From NCBI GenBank assembly GCA_003996215.1, contig QJPP01001574.1, forward strand, positions 62,001-126,000: DNA of 64,000 bases, written 5' to 3'. Source of the DNA: Jaltomata sinuosa (Eukaryota; Streptophyta; Magnoliopsida; Solanales; Solanaceae). The position numbers were made by a program, and so were the translations under genes. This document shows positions 59,301-64,000 of this stretch, piece after piece. The notes below the pieces were generated by a model. That model worked only from the letters and a program-made list of their open reading frames with translations, was not told the DNA's origin and did not search any database. Position 1 is the stretch's first letter; each line of letters begins with the position of its first letter.

Positions 59301-62300
59301 ACTGGCCAGCACTCCACCACATACAACAAAGACGGCCGAACCACCATTCTGTAGAACTTACCTTTAAGCTTAGGTGGTACCTTTTTGTCACACAAAACTC
59401 CAGAGGCCAGCCTCCACTTCATCCATGCTACACCAATGCGATGTGTGACATCATTGTTGATGTCCCCACTTCCCTGAATTACAGATCCAAGATACTTAAA
59501 ACTTTCTTTCTTGGGAATGGGTTGAGTGCCCAGCCTCACTTCCACACCTGCCGCATGCCGTCACTAAATTTGCACTCCAAATATTCAGTTTTGGTTCTCC
59601 TCAACCTGAATCCTTTAGACTCCAGCGTATGTCTCCAAACCTTCAACCTAGCATTAACGTCGTCCCGAGTCTCACCAATCAAAACTATATCATCCGCAAA
59701 TAACATACACCATGGCACCTCATCCTGAATAGATCTCGTCAACTCATCCATCACTAAGGCAAATAGAAAAGGGCTTAGGACTGATCCCTGGTGCAATCCC
59801 ATCTCAACTGGGAAGTGCTCCGAATCTCCTCCCACTGTTCTAGCCCGAGTCTTGGCCCCATCGTACATGTCCCTAATCGCCCTGATGTAGGCCATCGGTA
59901 CCCCTCTGGCCTCCAGGCACCTCCAAAGAACATCCCTCGGGACTTTGTCATAGGCCTTTTCAAGGTCAATGAACACCATATGTAAGTCCCTCTTTCTTTC
60001 CCTATATTTCTCCATCAGCCGCCTCAGAATATGGATGGCTTCCGTAGTCGATCGACCCGCATGAAGCCAAGTTGATTCTCGAAAATAGACACCCCTCTCC
60101 TCACTCTCATCTCCACCACTCTCTCCCAAGCCTTCATAGTGTGGCTTAGCAACTTGATACCCCTATAATTGCTACAATTTTGGATAGCGCCCTTGTTCTT
60201 GTACAATGGGACCATTGTATTCCACCTCCATTCGTCGGGCATTTTAGCAGTCTTAAAAATAACATTAAACAACTTATTTAACCATTCCAAACCGGCTCTG
60301 TCTGTGCTTTTCCAAAACTCCACCGGAATCTCATCTGGACCGGTCGCTCTACCCCTACTCATCCTGCTAATAGCACGCTTAACCTCATCCACCTTAATAC
60401 GCCTGCAGTACCCAAAGTGCCTAAGACATTAAGTCGAGTTTCCTTGTTTATATTTTTCTGTTGAAGTGGGTGACTGAGTTTGCGTCTTAGCTATCCTTGA
60501 TCGCAAATTAGTTGTGGTTGCTGTATGAATCTGGTTCATAGTTAGACTATTTTATGCTTCAACTGGTTATTGTTAAGTGAAAGACACATTTTTTGCTCGC
60601 ATCCACGGGGAAATAAATTGGTTATTCTTGACATTGCTTTGTGGAGGGTACAATGGCATCTATTATATAGTCTAATTTTGTTTGAGAAAGGGTTATAGTG
60701 AAACAATTGAATTTGCAGCGCAAAGCGAAGAATTTTCTATTGCATTCAAAGTCCTAAAGGCTGATTCTTGACTAGAACTTTTACTGTCATTATTAAGTCA
60801 AGTTTTCTTGTTTATATTTTTCTGTTAAAATGGGTGACTGAGTTTGTGTATTAACTATCCTTTGGCCCCAAGTTAGTGGAGTAGCTATATGAATCTGGTT
60901 CATAGTTAGACTATTTTATGCTTCAGCTGGTTATAGTTAAGCGAAAGACACATTTTTTGCTTGTATCCGCAGGGAAGTAAACTGGTTATTCTTGACATTG
61001 CTTTTATTGAGGATACAATGACATCTGTGATATATAATGTAATACGGTTCGAGAAGGGGTCATAGAGAAACACTTGAATATGCAGTGATGAAGAGAGATA
61101 TGACTTGTTTTTTCATTGCATTGATTCTTGACCGGAACTTCTACTGTCATTGTTTAGTCAATGTATAATTTACTATGTCTAGATCCCAACTTAGTTGGAG
61201 TTAGCTATATGAGTCCCTGTTGATATTTAGACTATGTTTATGCTTCCACTGGTTATGCTTCAGCTCACATAGCTGGAGTTAAGTGAGACACATTTTTGCT
61301 TGCACCTGTAAGGAAATAAATTGGTTATTCTTGGCGATGCATTTGTGGGGTATGCAATGACATATGTTTTATCTAAACTAATTTGTTTTTGACATCTGTT
61401 GTATTGATTCTTCACTAGAATTTTTACTGTCATTTATTGAGTCAAGTATTCTTGTTTATATTTTTCTGTTGAAGTAGGTGGTGCATATGTTCCTTTAAGA
61501 TGGTTAGAAAGAGAACCAGCTATATAGAAGAGCTTAAATTTGTAGTGGTGAAAAGATATAACTGTTTTTTCTCTGCATCCCACGCTATATGGACTGATTC
61601 TTGACTAGAAATTTCTCTCTGTATTTGAAACAAGTTTTGTTGTTCATAGTTCATACTTCACTCTGTTAACATGGTTGCTCAAGTTTGCATATATTTCTGT
61701 AAGACGGTTAGACTGCATTTGTGCAGGATTTCCTTTGTGTTTGTGGAGGATACAAAGACATTCGTTATATCTAATATAATTTGGCTTGAGAATGGGTTAT
61801 AGGGAAGCACTTCTATTTGCCGTGGTGAAAGGAGATATAACTTGTTTAGTGATTGCATTATATGCTCTGGAGATTGATTCTTGACCAGAAAATTTTTCCG
61901 CATTTATTTGAGTCTAGTGTTCTTGTTTATATTCTTCTCTGTTAATGGAGGTTCTCAAGTTTGCATATGATCTTGTGCGATGATTAAACTACACTTTTGC
62001 AGGAGCTAAGATTGTACGGTAAGGAGAAAGGTTGGTGCCCATACTTTTTGGCGCGGCATATGGTGCAGCAGGCAAATGTTGTGGTTTACAGCTACCAATA
62101 CTTGCTTGATCCCAAGGTTGCTGGTATCATATCAAAGGAGATGGAGAGAGAGTGTGTCGTAGTGTTTGATGAGGCCCATAATATAGATAATGTATGTATC
62201 GAGGCACTTAGTGTCAGTGTGCGGAAGCAGACACTTGATGGGGCAACAAGGAATCTCAGTAGGATGTCTCAGGAAATTGAAAGGTAAATATTCTTTTAGG

Positions 62301-63990
62301 TAAGCTTCTAATGAGTGCTACTTGGTTTCCTCCTGCACCTAGAATACTTAAGTTTGCATGTTGATGCTATTTGTTTTGTATCCTCCACAGCATTTAAAAA
62401 GTTGTTCTATACTGTAATGCTGATTTTAGTGATATTCGCCACGTGCCAGAAATGGACGAGCACGTGATCGGAATCCGATGCTATTAACTCACAGAGCGAA
62501 CCAACTTCATACTAATCCCGATGTAATCCATGTATCCTTTAAGACAAGCATTTCAAAGCTCATCTATAAAGCATAGTTACTAGCTGGCACTCCTGCCCCC
62601 ATCATATAAAATAACATAACCAAAAATATAATTCATTCTATACAATGCCATATATGATAATAAGATCCTAAATAAATGACAAAACATAAACCACTTACAA
62701 TCTATGACATCATGAATGAAAATAATGCACGAGACAAACCTCCTAGCCACCATGGAACATTAAGTGGGTTCACGAAAACCAGTAAGAGGAGGAAAGAGAT
62801 GTCCTAGCTCGTGATAATGTCAGCCGGTGCACTTTACTTGCAACCACAAACATCAACATCACTCCTTAATCTATCATTGACTCCCTAATTCAAGGATGAC
62901 ACGAGACTTTGAAAGCAATAATGCAATATAAGCAAATCAAAACATTATAAAGCATTTTTCACCAAAAAATACATTATAAAGCATTTCATAATCGAAAGGA
63001 CACCTGTGAAGGCAAGCATGCTTATAGGAAACTGAGCAATGTGCCAACCATCGTTTGTGTCTTCTGGGACACTAGTTCTATGCAATCATGTTGATTTTAG
63101 TGATTTATCTTCTGGGACATTTTGTGTCCGTACTACCCTTCATGCTGAACCATAGTTTGCATATTCTTACTTGTGTGCATAGAAGTATAAATTTGCTAAT
63201 AGCATTTGAATTCTTTTGTATACTGTAGTTTTCTGGGTTAGAAAATAGTTGAAATACCTTGGAGATTGTTCAATATTGTATATTTGATGTTATGATCTAT
63301 TATAAATTCCTCTTGCACAAGCCCGGAAAGGAAAATACGTAAAGAAAAAGAAGAAAAGAAAAGTAAAAGGATCACGAAATACTCATGTTTGGCTAACATC
63401 TTGCATGGTAGGAAGGCTGAAGGCTACTGATGCTGGTCGATTGCGTGTTGAGTATAATCGTCTAGTTCAGGGTCTAGCTCAAAGACTGCCCGGTATGTTG
63501 TTTAAACTGTTTGTTGACGATGTACTTTTAATCTTGCGCTAGTGATAGTAAACCAAGGTCCTTGCTCATCTATCTTCTTTGTACAGCTCAGGATGTATGG
63601 CTTGCTAATCCTGCCTTGCCTGATGACATCATGAAGGAAGCAGTGCCAGGAAATATAAGGAAAGCAGAACACTTCTTATCTGTTTTGCGAAGATTTGTCC
63701 AGTATCTTAAAGGGCGTCTGGAGACTGATAATGTGGAAAAGGAGGGTCCTGTTGCCTTTGTTGCTTCTATTAATACACAAGTTGGAATCGACCAAAAGAT
63801 GTTAAAATTTTGTTATGATAGGCTTCATTCCCTTATGTTAACCCTGGAGATAACTGATACAGATGAGTTTCTGCATATACAAACTGTTTGTGACCTTGCC
63901 ACGTTGGTAGGGACATACTCTCGGGGTTTTTCCATTATAATTGAACCATTCGACGAGAGGATGCCACATATTCCTGATCCTGTCCTGCAG
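56370..63990 (+). CDS. XPD: XPD/ERCC2 (UVH6-type) TFIIH DNA helicase, first 434 codons (continues past window)
   Basis: 5'-3' superfamily-2 helicase subunit of TFIIH; opens DNA in nucleotide excision repair and anchors the CAK complex in transcription. Exons: 56370-56909, 62003-62283, 63416-63492, 63587-63990; the last ends at a GTACGT donor 10 bp before the window edge. Walker A EMPTGTGKT has GTGKT at residues 45-49. The four Fe-S cluster cysteines are at 116 (NLCVNPS), 134 (DAGCRKL), 155 (TCSFYEN) and 192 (GWCPYF), agreeing with the spacing in human XPD. The DEAH box is at 236-239 (VVFDEAHNID). Exon 4 carries the Arch-region phrases AVPGNIRKAEHF and LMLTLEITDTDEFL, then GFSIIIEPFDERMPHIPDP. 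All joins keep frame. Intron 1 is 5.1 kb and packed with repeats; a dead copy of most of exon 1 lies inside it. Confidence 0.95.
57236..57857 (+). pseudogene. Tandem partial copy of XPD exon 1 and adjoining intron
   Basis: Positions 57236-57560 repeat the last 327 bp or so of exon 1, and 57561-57857 repeat the start of intron 1 (up to about 57235). The exon copy keeps its GT donor but has no acceptor and carries an in-frame TAG at 57357-57359 where exon 1 has a Lys codon (SSRKNL). Changes such as Pro to Ser in VENPN show it drifts freely. It should be skipped or spliced out as intron. Confidence 0.88.
57890..58200 (+). mobile_element. 3'-end relic of an L1-type LINE
   Basis: The frame to 58041 reads QVWRMIKACIFWCVWNERNR, the zf-RVT-region phrase at the C-terminus of many plant L1-type LINE ORF2 proteins. 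After a frame shift it continues KASCLVNLCSWDSLSL. 5'-truncated and frame-broken. No TSD was fixed. Confidence 0.6.
58219..62001 (+). repeat. Degenerate tandem array in XPD intron 1, period about 350 bp
   Basis: Six or seven diverged units open with (g)gctgattcttgactagaa and tttactgtcat. They carry in order ttgtttatatttttctgtt, agctatatgaatctggttca, gactattttatgcttc, aaataaattggttattcttg and ttgcagcggtgaa. Starts are near 58219, 58568, 60758, 61131, 61406, 61591 and 61870; the second unit is split by the LINE at 58616-60427. The true acceptor of exon 2 (62001-62002) closes the last unit, and a decoy tttgtgcag lies in an earlier one at 61716-61724. Confidence 0.8.
58616..60427 (-). mobile_element. 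5'-truncated RTE-type LINE with target duplications
   Basis: Flanked by 15-bp duplications attaattcgagtttc (58601-58615) and attaagtcgagtttc (60428-60442), one mismatch. On the minus strand three frames cover the reverse transcriptase: 60392-60060 (GRATGPDEIPVEFWK, NYRGIKLLSHTMK), 60120-59540 (GRSTTEAIHILRRL, FIDLEKAYDKVPRD, GLHQGSVLSPFLFALVMDEL, CMLFADDIVLIGE) and 59540-58937 (FKYLGSVIQ, RWFGHVKRR). The catalytic FADD box is present. The endonuclease is missing. At least two frame shifts (near 60063 and 59545) make it dead. It ends in a (GTT)n tail, usual for this clade. Confidence 0.88.
62284..63415 (+). other. XPD intron 2, 1.1 kb
   Basis: Contains at 62440-63000 a segment with gccacgtgccagaaatgg and tagctggcactcctgccc that looks like repeat-derived DNA, but I could not assign a family. 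The acceptor used for the correct frame is ggaag|gctgaag (63414-63415). The nearer TAG at 63409-63411 would shift frame into a stop. Confidence 0.45.
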
Positions 63991-64000
63991 GTACGTGTTT

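Noticed and set aside
58986..59728. Plus-strand ORFs of 99 and 198 codons
   Set aside because: Shadow of the LINE reverse transcriptase, which reads on the minus strand.
63409..63412. TAG acceptor for XPD exon 3
   Set aside because: Using it shifts frame to an early stop; the acceptor four bases on gives the conserved KATDAGRLR phrase.

Overview
This window is nuclear DNA from a flowering plant, almost certainly of the Solanaceae. The reasons are split GT-AG genes with plant-specific protein families (SR34-type splicing factor, phi-class GST, FLZ, FANTASTIC FOUR, NF-YB), AT-rich spacers full of Stowaway-, hAT-, Harbinger- and CACTA-like elements, and many short sequences that look like the Au and TS SINEs and the RTE-type LINE tails common in Solanaceae. 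All family names come from motif recognition; no database search was run.

Layout. At 230-5305 (+) lies the 3' part of an SR34/SF2-type splicing factor gene. At 6562-10030 (-) is a four-exon universal stress protein gene with two TE-loaded introns. A tRNA-Gly(CCC) sits at 11385-11455. From about 13.0 to 25.6 kb a segmental tandem duplication (unit about 6.1-6.5 kb) carries two intact phi-class glutathione transferase genes (13286-15600 and 19799-21628, both -). A single-exon NF-YB gene follows at 29665-30210 (+). At 35200-37860 (+) is an FLZ (FCS-like zinc finger, DUF581) gene with a fourfold repeated N-terminal motif and a broken zinc-finger exon. The span 37.9-42.5 kb holds decayed and duplicated sequence with an LRR relic. 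A FANTASTIC FOUR gene is at 46756-47364 (-), a six-exon coiled-coil protein gene at 48758-53161 (-), and the first four exons of the TFIIH/nucleotide-excision-repair helicase XPD at 56370-63990 (+), running off the right edge.

The genes do not form a pathway; this is ordinary plant gene order, with each gene transcribed alone. No undescribed multi-gene system is visible. The most notable points are: the FLZ gene, whose motif repeats and whose second zinc-finger half has lost both cysteines and gained stops; a hAT MITE with perfect 8-bp target duplication inserted 3 bp upstream of the TATA box of the second GST gene; a duplicated promoter core upstream of the first GST gene; a GC-AG intron and a NAGNAG acceptor in the splicing-factor gene itself; and the 5.1-kb first intron of XPD, which holds a dead tandem copy of most of exon 1, a degenerate repeat array, and a 5'-truncated RTE-type LINE with 15-bp target duplications whose tail matches many dispersed fragments elsewhere in the window.
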